Assembly (NCBI GenBank): GCA_028291515.1
Contig: JAQGHU010000053.1
Coordinates: 1 to 64,000 of the forward strand
Direction: 5' to 3'
Length of the DNA stretch: 64,000 bases
Source: Schlesneria sp.
GTDB lineage: Bacteria > Planctomycetota > Planctomycetia > Planctomycetales > Planctomycetaceae
Positions 36,786 to 46,200 of this stretch are shown one piece after another (the stretch's first letter is position 1; the number at the start of each line of letters is the position of its first letter). A program made the translations under genes and the position numbers. The notes below the pieces were generated by a model that searched no databases, was not told the DNA's origin, and saw only the letters and a list, made by a program, of their open reading frames with translations.

Positions 36786-36987
36786 ACCACGAAGGACACG
36801 AAGAGCACGAAGGATTTAGAACACGAAGCGCTAGACTTCACCTTTGAACTTCACCGTGCGCCAAACGCCGCTCGTCATCATCCCCATACAGTCTACGCCT
36901 CATGTTTCGACAAACATCGTACAACGGATCGATCGACGAGAACGCTCGTTGAATTCCACCTTCGTGCTCTTCGTGTCCTTCGTGGTA
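36786..36987. repeat. fold-back element, family B, copy 3
   Basis: Left arm 36786-36813 and right arm 36959-36987 (CCTTCGTGCTCTTCGTGTCC then TTCGTGGTA) are reverse complements spaced by about 145 bases. The right end of the loop matches the left end of the loop of copy 2 in inverse orientation. The gap 36450-37032 also has CACGGAATACACTGAAAACA at about 36500, another common repeat word, and no gene. Confidence 0.85.
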
Positions 36988-37032
36988 GAATCTGTATTGT
37001 CGTAATAGCCATTACATCGCGGGGGAATTTCC

Positions 37033-37998
37033 ATGGATGAAACGAGCCCAACTCCGAACGTCGCCATTCGGAAGCCGTGGCGGCGATTGATGGCGCTTGC
37101 CTCGATTGGCGTCGTTGTCATTCTGAGCGTCGCGATCTGGAGCCACTATCGCTTTGCCCGGCCGGTGGGATCTGGTCCGGCGGGGCCGACTGTTGTCAAG
37201 GAAGCGTTTCAGAAGCCGTGGACCGAACGCAAGGTGGTCCTGCTGGGACTTGGCGATAGTGTCACTCAAGGGTTGGGGGCCAGCACCGGTGGCTATGCGT
37301 ACTTTCAACGACTGGCGCGCAACCCGGCGGACGAGTTTCCCGAGATGCAAGGAGTCTGCCTGTCACATGTCCTGCCCAAGCTGGAAACGGTGAACCTCGC
37401 GATCTCGGGAACGACGTCCATCGAATGCGTCGACTATCAACTTCCGAAGTTGAAGCCCTATGACGAAGACACGTTTGGAATCGTGGTCATCACGACCGGC
37501 GGCAACGATGTGATACACAACTACGGCCGCACGCCACCGCGCGAAGGGGCGATGTATGGTGCGAAGGTCGATCAAGTCACCGAGTGGGCGAAGAACTTTG
37601 ATGCTCGCCTGGAACAGATCGCGGTCAAGGTTCGCGAAACGTTTCCGAGCGGCTGCCACATTTTTATCGCCAACGTCTACGATCCGACCGATGGCGACGG
37701 CGACATCGTCTACGCCGGATTGCCGGCATGGGCAGACGGAGTCAAAGTCCTGGCGCTGTACAACAGCGTGCTCGCGGAATTCGCGAAACGACACGACGAT
37801 GTGGAACTCGTCAACATGCGAGCGGTCTTCCTAGGACACGGCATCCACTGCACTCAGTTCTGGCATCACGCGTATTGCGCGCAAGATCCGCACTATTGGT
37901 ATTGGGATAACCTCGAAGATCCCAACGACCGCGGCTATGACGCGCTTCGACGAGCGTTCCTGATCGAGATGGCTCGCGTGGTGCCGGCGAAACTCTGA
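37033..37998 (+). CDS. membrane-anchored SGNH/GDSL hydrolase
   Basis: 321 residues. An uncleaved N-terminal membrane helix lies at about 20-38 (MALASIGVVVILSVAIWS). The catalytic Ser76 is in LLGLGDSVTQGLGAS (block I), the oxyanion Gly follows in VNLAISGTTSIECVDYQL, and Asn is in VITTGGNDVIHNYG (block III). A C-terminal Asp/His (IHCTQFWHHAYC or CAQDPHYW) should complete the site. Members are esterases or lipases with loose substrate range; it should act outside the cytoplasm. Start MDETSPTPN follows GGGGGAATTTCC. Confidence 0.85.
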   Translation: MDETSPTPNVAIRKPWRRLMALASIGVVVILSVAIWSHYRFARPVGSGPAGPTVVKEAFQKPWTERKVVLLGLGDSVTQGLGASTGGYAYFQRLARNPADEFPEMQGVCLSHVLPKLETVNLAISGTTSIECVDYQLPKLKPYDEDTFGIVVITTGGNDVIHNYGRTPPREGAMYGAKVDQVTEWAKNFDARLEQIAVKVRETFPSGCHIFIANVYDPTDGDGDIVYAGLPAWADGVKVLALYNSVLAEFAKRHDDVELVNMRAVFLGHGIHCTQFWHHAYCAQDPHYWYWDNLEDPNDRGYDALRRAFLIEMARVVPAKL

Positions 37999-38103
37999 AT
38001 TGCGCGACTATTGCTTTCGTCCGTTTGATTTCAGCCCGCAGGGTAGTAGCCTGTGCATCGTCTTGGTTGCTCCACCATAGCTCTTGACGGAAGCGGGAAC
38101 CTG

Positions 38104-39582
38104 ATGACAGCCATTCTACCGCTGCGGGATTACACCTTCCTCGGGATCACTCAGTCACTGTGTCCCGAGTGCCTGGTCGTGGTCCCCGCCAAAATACTGG
38201 TTCGTGAGAATCGAGTTTACTTCCGTAAGACCTGTCCGACTCATGGTGTTCGCGAAGATTTTGTCTGCAGCGATGCGAAGCAATACGACCGCATGGAATT
38301 CAGCGTCCCAGGCAAGGTGCCGCGCGAAGTGGGAGTGGAGCCTGACAAGGGCTGCCCGCTCGACTGCGGTCTTTGTACCGAGCACGAGCAACATACTTGC
38401 ATTGGCCTGGTCGAACTGACTGAGTCGTGCAATCTGAAGTGCCCAATGTGCTATTCATCGAGCGGTCCTGGCGGGCGGCACGTCTCATACGAGGATTGCA
38501 TCGCGGCGATCGAGCGACTGATCACCGTCGAGGGACGCCCCGAAGTTCTGCAGCTATCCGGCGGTGAACCGACAATTCACCCTGAGTTCGAAAAGATCCT
38601 GGCCTATGCGGTTAGTCGACCTATCGACATCGTGATGATCAATACAAATGGCGTCCGCATCGCTCACGATCCGGCATTCATCGAGCGACTGGCTGAATTC
38701 CGCACGCGAATAGAAGTCTATCTGCAATTCGATGGCTTGCGAGATGAAACGTATACCGCGCTGCGCGGCGAACCGTTGGCAGCGACCAAGCAGAAAGCAG
38801 TCGCCGCTCTGGGCAAAGCGGGCATCCGCACGATCCTCGTGACGACGTTACAAACAGATGTGAATGATGACGAGATCGGCGAGATTGTGAAATTTGGTTT
38901 GGATCGTCCTTGGGTGACAGGTGTCAGCTTTCAGCCAGCCACCTACTCGGGGCGTACGGAGTTACCGGAGTCGTTGGAGCGCCGTATCACTTTCCCCGAT
39001 GTGATTCGCCACATTGCTGCTCAGACCGATGGAATCTTTCGCGAAGACGATTTCCTGCCATTGCCGTGTGCTCATCCGAATTGCCATCAACTGACATACG
39101 CTTACCGATCCAACGGTCAGGTGGTCCCACTACTACGATTCATCAACGCGATGGAGAATCTTGATCTGCTGGCCAACGGAATCACGTTCACGCGTGCCCG
39201 CGCCCGCCAGTTAATCGAACGCTATCTCAGACGACTCGGCTGTTGTGCGGGAGGCGATTGTGGCGGGTCACCATCACTTGTCGAATTGGCCAACGATGCC
39301 AATGCCCTTCCACAAATCACTGACGACACAGACAGCGCCGTCGGCAAGGCTTCGCAAGAGTTTTTCGCGCGAGCATTGCTTGAGAAGCTCGATCCCGAGG
39401 ATGTCTTTCGCATCACCATCACATCCTTTCTGGACCCATACAACTTTGACGTTCGCCGAGTCATGAAGTGTTGCGTTCATAACGTTTTACCCAGCGGTCA
39501 TATTGTTCCGTTCTGTGCTTACAACACACTTTATCGTCCTGGAATCGTGCCACTGCCGACGTTGACGTCGATCAGACGGTAG
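38104..39582 (+). CDS. radical SAM protein of the Tes / MJ0619 type
   Basis: 492 residues. The family is recognised by cysteine layout: a zinc-like pair C20-x2-C23 with C44 (CPECL; RKTCPTHG), a second cluster C84, C88, C91 (GCPLDCGLC), and the radical SAM triad CNLKCPMC at C109, C113, C116. Later come LSGGEPTIHPEF and QFDGLRDETYTALRG. More cysteines lie near the end (LGCCAGGDCGGS; VMKCCVHNVLPSGHIVPFC) for further iron-sulfur clusters. This pattern matches the tetraether/membrane-spanning lipid synthase group of archaea and its bacterial relatives, which couple lipid tails by C-C bond formation. The actual substrate is unknown. An Lgt-like membrane protein follows after 31 bases. Confidence 0.88.
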   Translation: MTAILPLRDYTFLGITQSLCPECLVVVPAKILVRENRVYFRKTCPTHGVREDFVCSDAKQYDRMEFSVPGKVPREVGVEPDKGCPLDCGLCTEHEQHTCIGLVELTESCNLKCPMCYSSSGPGGRHVSYEDCIAAIERLITVEGRPEVLQLSGGEPTIHPEFEKILAYAVSRPIDIVMINTNGVRIAHDPAFIERLAEFRTRIEVYLQFDGLRDETYTALRGEPLAATKQKAVAALGKAGIRTILVTTLQTDVNDDEIGEIVKFGLDRPWVTGVSFQPATYSGRTELPESLERRITFPDVIRHIAAQTDGIFREDDFLPLPCAHPNCHQLTYAYRSNGQVVPLLRFINAMENLDLLANGITFTRARARQLIERYLRRLGCCAGGDCGGSPSLVELANDANALPQITDDTDSAVGKASQEFFARALLEKLDPEDVFRITITSFLDPYNFDVRRVMKCCVHNVLPSGHIVPFCAYNTLYRPGIVPLPTLTSIRR

Positions 39583-39613
39583 CAGGTTCTGCCAATTCTA
39601 TTAGCGATCGACG

Positions 39614-40318
39614 ATGAAAGTTCCCGCACTTTATCCCGTGATCATGCTGACCGCGCTGGTGGCGGGCGTCGTCTTGTCTCGTCAGCGACAAGCTCGGATG
39701 GGACTCACGATCGCGCAGCGTTGGGCAGTTGCCTTGGGCGCATTTTGCGGAGGGATGCTCGGCAGCAAGCTCCCCTTCGCACTGGCTGATACTCGAGGCC
39801 CTCTCTGTGCGCAAGCCTGGATCGGCGACGGGAAGACCATTCTGTTCGGACTGGTTGGTGGCTACCTGGGCGTCGAACTTGCGAAAGCGATCGTCGGCCT
39901 CAAGACCAAGACAGGGGATTCGTTTGCAGTGCCAGTGGCCGTTTCGATTGGCATCGGCCGCATCGGCTGCTATGTGGGCGGATGCTGTTACGGCACACCG
40001 ACCTCTCTTCCCTGGGGAGTCAACTTCGGAGACGGAGTCTGCCGCCACCCGACTCAGATCTATGAGATGATCTTTCACCTCACCGCGGCCACCGTGCTAA
40101 TTGTCTTGGAACGAAGACATCTGTTTCCGAATCAGCGTCTTAAGCTCTATCTGCTAGCCTATTGCGTGTACCGAGTGTTGTCGGAGTTTGTGCGTCCGGA
40201 AGTGTCGCTGGCCGGTGGACTGACTGGCTATCAGTGGGTTTCACTGTTCTTGATTCCCGTCATTCTTTGGTTGTGGTGGCGCGATCGCGCGATTCTCGAA
40301 AGGGGCAATGCAACATGA
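39614..40318 (+). CDS. Lgt-like polytopic membrane protein (divergent)
   Basis: 234 residues, about six hydrophobic helices. It resembles prolipoprotein diacylglyceryl transferase: the signature region is GRIGCYVGGCCYGTPTSLPW at 115-134, followed by VCRHPTQIYEM, where the HPTQ-Y-E motif is typical. True Lgt has GRIGNFINGE; here the Asn and Glu become Cys (positions 119 and 124), so the diacylglyceryl transfer chemistry is doubtful. The two-Cys version seems to be a separate family. Its stop overlaps the next gene's start (ATGA) and it lies 31 bases after the radical SAM gene, so the three act together (inference). Confidence 0.85.
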   Translation: MKVPALYPVIMLTALVAGVVLSRQRQARMGLTIAQRWAVALGAFCGGMLGSKLPFALADTRGPLCAQAWIGDGKTILFGLVGGYLGVELAKAIVGLKTKTGDSFAVPVAVSIGIGRIGCYVGGCCYGTPTSLPWGVNFGDGVCRHPTQIYEMIFHLTAATVLIVLERRHLFPNQRLKLYLLAYCVYRVLSEFVRPEVSLAGGLTGYQWVSLFLIPVILWLWWRDRAILERGNAT

Positions 40319-40542
40319 ATTCTGACACACCAGAGGTAGACGACTCAGATCCTGAAATGGCTCCCTGCCCCCGTTGCAGGAAGCAAATTGATATTAATCA
40401 CTCTGCTTGTCCACATTGCGGTCATCGCATCAGGACCACCGGGATCTCGCCATTGCTGATCGTGGGCCTGATCTTTGGCATCCCGGCGGCGATCGTGATT
40501 TCAGGAGTGCTCCTGCTGGTGGCCATCTGCGCCATGGGGTGA
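40315..40542 (+). CDS. small zinc-ribbon membrane peptide
   Basis: 75 residues. A zinc-ribbon pair is CPRC ... CPHC at about 18-37 (APCPRCRKQIDINHSACPHC), followed by a single membrane helix (LIVGLIFGIPAAIVISGVLL). The ATG overlaps the stop of the Lgt-like gene by 4 bases (ATGA), which shows translational coupling. It may be an assembly or regulatory subunit of the radical SAM/Lgt-like pair. The convergent EEP gene ends 25 bases downstream. Confidence 0.75.
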   Translation: MNSDTPEVDDSDPEMAPCPRCRKQIDINHSACPHCGHRIRTTGISPLLIVGLIFGIPAAIVISGVLLLVAICAMG

Positions 40543-40567
40543 TCACGGCACGATCAACAGATTGTGG

Positions 40568-41563
40568 TTATTGCCGTTCCCGCGGAATCACGATTGTTGC
40601 TTCCACCGGAAAATGGTCGGATCCGACATCAGGGCCGATGGCTCGATGAACGACGATCGCTTCTTGCGGAACGAAGACGTGGTCGATCGGGATCCGCATG
40701 AACCAGGCTCGGGCATTCCAGGAGGCTTGCACGCCGCGGCCTATTGCGGAATCCTTCAAGCCACTCAGAGACGTGAATTCGTGAAACGCAGCCGACCAGG
40801 GGGTCGCATTGAAGTCACCGGCCACGAGACAGGGGATCGTTGACGACTTGGCGAAGAGGGCGACCTTTCTGAGTTGTTGATCTCGTTGTGCCGCCCGTGA
40901 TGATCCGATGGGTGGCAGCGGATGGGTGGCGATGATTTGCAATGGGCTACTATCGTGCTGAATCGTGGCCACAATGCTTGGCAGGTCATTGTCTGCGAAG
41001 TCCACGACGTGAGGCCTCGACAGTGGCCACATGGACATCAGGCCAATGCCAAAATTGTCGGGGCGCGAATTGATCAGGCGATGAGGATAAAGATCGTCTA
41101 ACTGTTTGAGTTCCACTGCCCAGTCGACATCGATCTCCATCACCACAATCAGATCCGGCTTCTGCTTGCGCAGGTAGTCGACCACCGCTTGCTTGTTCTG
41201 ATTCTTGGTGTGGACATTCAACGAGACGATCGAGATCGGCGTGACCTGGCCAGTGGATTCGGAAGTGGTAGTCGGAAGATAAGGGGCGATCAGGCAGCCG
41301 TTCCAGATCAAGACGACAGCCAGGCACCATTTCCAGGTCGACTGCTTGCGCCGCCAGACACCGATCAGGCAGAGGACCGCGAATCCGAAGTAGTAGCAGC
41401 GAAAATGGCTGCACAGATCCAGCAACCAGTACCACGCGCCCAACGATCCTGCGACCGTCGCCAGCAGCAAGCCCAGCGTACAGAACTCAAGGATGCCCCA
41501 GCGTCGAGTTGCAACAGGCTGCGATTCGGACTTCTGCAGTGAAGGTTGATCCGGAGCGGTCAT
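40568..41563 (-). CDS. membrane-anchored endonuclease/exonuclease/phosphatase (EEP) protein
   Basis: 331 residues. Three hydrophobic helices fill the first 95 residues ([24 protein letters not shown]-type [33 protein letters not shown]). The EEP catalytic domain follows: [72 protein letters not shown] and SDHFPVEAT, giving the Asn, Glu, Asp, Asn and final His of the family. Substrates in this family are DNA, inositol phosphates or lipids; the membrane anchor hints at a lipid or extracytoplasmic target. Its start overlaps the stop of the MsrB gene by 4 bases. Confidence 0.85.
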   Translation of the reverse strand: MTAPDQPSLQKSESQPVATRRWGILEFCTLGLLLATVAGSLGAWYWLLDLCSHFRCYYFGFAVLCLIGVWRRKQSTWKWCLAVVLIWNGCLIAPYLPTTTSESTGQVTPISIVSLNVHTKNQNKQAVVDYLRKQKPDLIVVMEIDVDWAVELKQLDDLYPHRLINSRPDNFGIGLMSMWPLSRPHVVDFADNDLPSIVATIQHDSSPLQIIATHPLPPIGSSRAAQRDQQLRKVALFAKSSTIPCLVAGDFNATPWSAAFHEFTSLSGLKDSAIGRGVQASWNARAWFMRIPIDHVFVPQEAIVVHRAIGPDVGSDHFPVEATIVIPRERQ

Positions 41564-42147
41564 TCCGCCTTCTTCACCACCGGAGGCAACGGCTTTCCTT
41601 CAGCGTAGAATTTCATCGACAACGAATTTACGCAGTGTCGAATGTTCTTCTTGGTGAAGCCTTCGCCCGCGAAGACGTGGCCGAGATGCCCGCCGCAGTT
41701 CTCGCAGAGGATCTCGGTCCGCATCCCGTCGATATCCAGATCTTTCCGGACGGCACCGGGGAGTTCGTCATCGAAGCTGGGCCAGCCGCAATGGCTTTCG
41801 AACTTGTGCTTCGAGCTATAAAGCGGCGCGTTGCACCGACGGCAGACGAATGTTCCGGCATCGTGCAGATCGGTGTATTCACCCACGAACGGACGTTCGG
41901 TCCCCTTCCGCACGATGATTCGTTCTTCATCGGAGGTCAGTTGGTTGTATTCCGTCGGAGCGGGCGATTCATTGGCAGCGGTCATTTCTTCGGTGTCTCC
42001 TTTCGCCGGGGTCGTTTCGGCGGCTTTCACTTGAACGGGCGCTGTGATCGCTGGTCGATTCGAATTACTACAGCCCGCAATCGTGATCCCCGCCAACACC
42101 AGCATGGCTGCGGCAGTTGCTTTCTGATTGTTCGCGCAGGTCAGCAT
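41560..42147 (-). CDS. msrB: lipoprotein peptide-methionine (R)-S-oxide reductase
   Basis: 195 residues. The leader ends in ITIAGC, a lipobox with Cys26, then a 50-residue linker. The MsrB domain begins near 65: structural zinc cysteines C102, C105, C148, C151, the [12 protein letters not shown] motif, [12 protein letters not shown], and the catalytic Cys172 in [11 protein letters not shown]. It reduces methionine-R-sulfoxide in proteins; the lipid anchor places it outside the cytoplasm, where an electron donor such as a thioredoxin-like protein would be needed. None is adjacent. The gene overlaps the EEP gene by 4 bases. Confidence 0.92.
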   Translation of the reverse strand: MLTCANNQKATAAAMLVLAGITIAGCSNSNRPAITAPVQVKAAETTPAKGDTEEMTAANESPAPTEYNQLTSDEERIIVRKGTERPFVGEYTDLHDAGTFVCRRCNAPLYSSKHKFESHCGWPSFDDELPGAVRKDLDIDGMRTEILCENCGGHLGHVFAGEGFTKKNIRHCVNSLSMKFYAEGKPLPPVVKKAE

Positions 42148-42322
42148 CAGTCAAACTCCATTTTCGGCCCTCATGTCACCGCAAAGATTGTCGCATGCGA
42201 ACGGGCCGACGGGAATGGAAACGGCAAAGTTGGTGTCTCGATTTTGATCTTTCTGGCTGCCGCTTCAACATCGTTCCGCGGCACTGATCGTTGAGAAAAA
42301 CATATCAGGACAAAACCAGAGG

Positions 42323-43033
42323 TCACTTTTCAGTAATGGGACATGACAGCCGTTCTTCCTCCTGAATCTCGGCCATCTTGGTCGACAGGTACTGCACAAC
42401 TTGCTTGGGGTGTGTAATCGAGATCAGGTGGCCGGCACCAGGGACGATGCAATCGGGGTCTGCTCGGTAGATCGGAAAGACGCGGTCGCGATCGCCATGG
42501 ATCTGGCAGACGCGGATCTTCGCGATCTCTGGAGACGGCTTCCAAGTCAGGATTGCTTGCGCGGCCCAGCGCAGAAATCGTCTGTCGGCATCGCCCAATT
42601 GAGCCATCACGCCACGAGTCGGCGGGCGCAACCAACTTCCCAACATCGTGACGAGCAACGGGGAAACTCGAGGCAGGATGCCGATGAACGGAGTGATCGG
42701 TCGCAAGATGCGGATGCGCCATGGGCGGGCGTCGGCAAAGCTGGCACTGCCGATCACGAAGCAGGCGCGCACATGGGGGAGTAATACAGCCAGTTCCTGA
42801 GCCAGGACGCCACCGAACGACGCCCCACCGATGAAACAGGGACGACCGGGATCGATGATGGGAGCATACCGGCGAGCGTACTGCGCGATCGTTTCCCCGC
42901 GCAGCGGCTCGATCCAGGCGGGGGTGACCAGCTGTGGCAGACCGTTGCGTAGCGACGAAAACATTCGTGCGTCGGCCCCCAGACCCGGCAGGAGGATCAG
43001 TGGTAATTCGTCAGTCATCGCAAGACCCAACAT
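42323..43033 (-). CDS. alpha/beta hydrolase
   Basis: 236 residues, cytoplasmic (no leader). The strand-turn LPLILLPGLGADARMFSSL, nucleophile elbow FIGGASFGGVLAQELA, acid-region QIHGDRDRVFPIYRAD and the final histidine in GAGHLISITHPKQV mark a compact alpha/beta hydrolase. The substrate is unknown. Met codons at 43033 and 43018 are both possible; neither has a clear ribosome-binding site. It lies 206 bases after the DabA gene on the same strand, too far to claim a shared operon. Confidence 0.85.
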   Translation of the reverse strand: MLGLAMTDELPLILLPGLGADARMFSSLRNGLPQLVTPAWIEPLRGETIAQYARRYAPIIDPGRPCFIGGASFGGVLAQELAVLLPHVRACFVIGSASFADARPWRIRILRPITPFIGILPRVSPLLVTMLGSWLRPPTRGVMAQLGDADRRFLRWAAQAILTWKPSPEIAKIRVCQIHGDRDRVFPIYRADPDCIVPGAGHLISITHPKQVVQYLSTKMAEIQEEERLSCPITEK

Positions 43034-43239
43034 ATCGGCTTGTTTCTTAAGCGCTTAGTAGTTTCCATTCTATCGCAGTGTCCATCTGGTTGGAGCCCTG
43101 ACTATCAGAGAAATCGAAGCTTGTCGTCCGTTACGCCGTGTAGTTACAGTGAGCGATGGCCGAGCGCGTCTTGCTCTCACGGCCAACTAGGCGCGGCGCA
43201 AAATGCCGTGAGTCACAACGCGGTTCGCGTACGGATTAT

Positions 43240-46200
43240 TTAGTTGCGGCCAATCTCAGCGAATGACAGATGATCGCGCCAGCCGCGATACCAGTCGATC
43301 GACGACGAGGCCTTCTTCAGTTCGGTGACAGTCGGCTGATACGGAGAGAACTGACCGTTCCGATAGACCTGGATCTGATCCGAGTTGGGATCGAGCACGG
43401 CCAGTTGAGCCCACCCATTCCCCAGGATTCTGCCGATAGTCGGGTTCCGTTGCATGATGGACAGAATCCCTTCTGGCGTCGTCTCCAGGATGAACAGGAG
43501 GCGGACGGGCTCATGAATCTCCACGCTCTGGCTGGGCAGGCCGCAACGCAGATCGCTCTCGGCACCATCCATGACCCCCAGCAGCGAAGTGATGTTGTGC
43601 GGCAACTTTGTTCCACAGCCCCAGCCAGGCGAATCGATCGCCGAGAGGTAGTATTGCATATTGATTCCAGAGCAGACCGGAATCACGGCCCCCAGGATGC
43701 GAGCCAGGATCGTATGATCGGCATCATCCTCGGTCGGATCGTACGACTGCATGAAGCTGCGCCGATCCAGGAACAACCCCTTCGATCGAGAGCGTCGGCC
43801 CACAATGCAGAGGGCATTCGACGCATTGCCAAATTCGGGTCGGGTCTGGGCCAGATCTTCGGATCGATCTTTCACGTGCTGATGCGCTTCGTCCGGCGTC
43901 AGGTCCAGGGCTGCCGAGAAGAACCGGCGACAGCGTTCGTGCGAGTTGCGGCGACACGCCGTGTCAAACGCAGACCGAGCGGCGGCGAAGTCATCAAAGT
44001 GCGATTTGGGAAGCTGGTCCAGATCGTAAAACGTGATGGTATCTTCGCAGGTATTGTGTAACCCGCCGACGAAGATCGTCTCCTCCGTCAGGGGCAGGCC
44101 ATGACTGACCAGGATGCTGCGAACTTTGGGGTTGTTCAGCATCGCCGCCAGTGCTCGCCCGTTGGGACCGCCTGGATTGCCCGTGCAGGCGCCGCAATCG
44201 TACGTCGACTTGTGAGGATTGTTCTGACAGGACGAACCGTGCCCCAGGAAGAATACCAGCCGAGCGAAACTGGAGGTCAGACCGATATCGCGCAGCATCC
44301 GCTCACCAAGATCGGCCATCTCTTCGATTGTGTAGCCGACTTCACCCGGATTCGGCCCGGCAGCGGGAAGTTTACGTTCGAGTCGCAGCCGAGTCATCAA
44401 TGGGGGAGCCACGATACTGCCAAACGTCCGGCGGATGCGCGCTGTGAACTTGGGGAACAACACACGCATGACCAACGGGATCGAGGCCAACGTCCCCAGG
44501 CCAGCGGACAGCACCGCACCTGGTGCGAAGCTGCGGCTGTCGAGGTGGATCTGATGGATCGCGATCCCCAGGGCGCGACGTGAGCGAGCCCTGAACTGGT
44601 GTGTCTGTTCGAACGGATACACCATGTCTTCGACGACCCAGCGTTGCGGACGGATCACAATGGGACACTGGGCCGCGTAGTGGGCATCGGCGATGCCGCG
44701 AAAATACATCGCCACGCCGAAGAACCCGGCCGCTCCGAAGGTCTCGATCGCGGGCGATTGTTCTTCCAGGTGCCTGCGGAACGATTCCTCGCGTGCATCA
44801 ATGCAAAAGACGGATTGGAATCGAGTTGGCACGGCGGGTTCTGGCGGACGCTGATTCTTGACGGAGATCGCATCGAGCGCCTTCACCACCAGACGATGTT
44901 CGAATGCCAACTGGAAAGCTCGGCGACGGGCCAAGGGCGGAAAGCTTTCCACTTCACCGATCAACTCGGCCCACGCGCGGGACGACATCGCATCCAGTTC
45001 TCGTGGACTCCAGCCCATCACTTGCGCGAGCTGAAACACGAAGAAGGTTCGCTGTTCGATCGACGACGTGGCTCGCAGTGAGGCCCGGTCATGCAAGATG
45101 GTTCGCAGATCGGCCAGCGTGTCACCGATGGGAAGAGATTGATTCTTCGCCAGATAGCGCAGGGCCGTTCGTTCCAACAGCAATCGGACCGCGACGAATT
45201 CGATCAGGCTTCCGCGCGGGGTCGGTCGCGGAACGCGATCTTCGCGCACCTCCATCTGCCACAGGATCCCCGCCCACCCTCGCAACGAGACGGTGATCAT
45301 CTCAATGAAGTCACCCCACTCTTCTTCGGGGACACCCAAATCGTCAAGAGATTGGCGAATCGATTCCAGCGGCGTAGTCTGCGCGCTGCGCAGACCGGCC
45401 AGTTCCCTGGCCAGCGGCCGCATCCACCGTGCGGGCAACGCCGCGTGTGTCTGATACAGAGTGCAGAAAGATCGGAAGAAGCCTTGATCGCGATCAGGCA
45501 TAGCCCAATCGGAAATCCCTTGATCGGTGAATGAGGCGCAGAATCGAATTAAGATCGGATGCACCAGCAGATCGCTGTCCTCTCCGGTCACTTCCAACAA
45601 CAGGTCACGATGTCGTGCCTGAGCCGATGTCGTTGTCGACCGAATTTCGACTCGCTCCACGCCGCGGCGGCAAACATGCCACAGCAACTGCAACGTAAAA
45701 GTTTCCCAGGTGCTGTCGTCCCAGGTCTCGATCGAGTTCTCACTGAATCGTTCGACCAGATTCGAAACCAACTCGTTGACGGCTGGCTGGACGCTGGAAC
45801 CTTCGTTGGCGGGGTCTTCCACACCGCGGCTGAGGATCTCACGCATCACCCAGTGCCGAGTCGATTCCAGGAACCACTTGCGAACGGTGACGGGTGTCTC
45901 ATCGCTGAAACGAGCCAGGGCGTTGGTCTCGGCGATGAACCAGCGAAGTTCTTCGCGCGGAGCCGTCCGCAATGGATACTGCAACATTGCCAGACGAACA
46001 TCGAACCGCGTCCCCACAGGCATGACGGGAGTCGCCGCGGATTCACCAAGTTCAGCCTGCAACACGGCGCACAAATCGTCCAGAACAATTCGACCGCTCG
46101 CCAGGCGATCGCGATAGATGTCTTCTGGCAGATAGGGGCGACAGCCAAATAGTCGCGATCCTTTCATCATTCCCTCTTCAAAGGGAAGATCCTCCAATCC

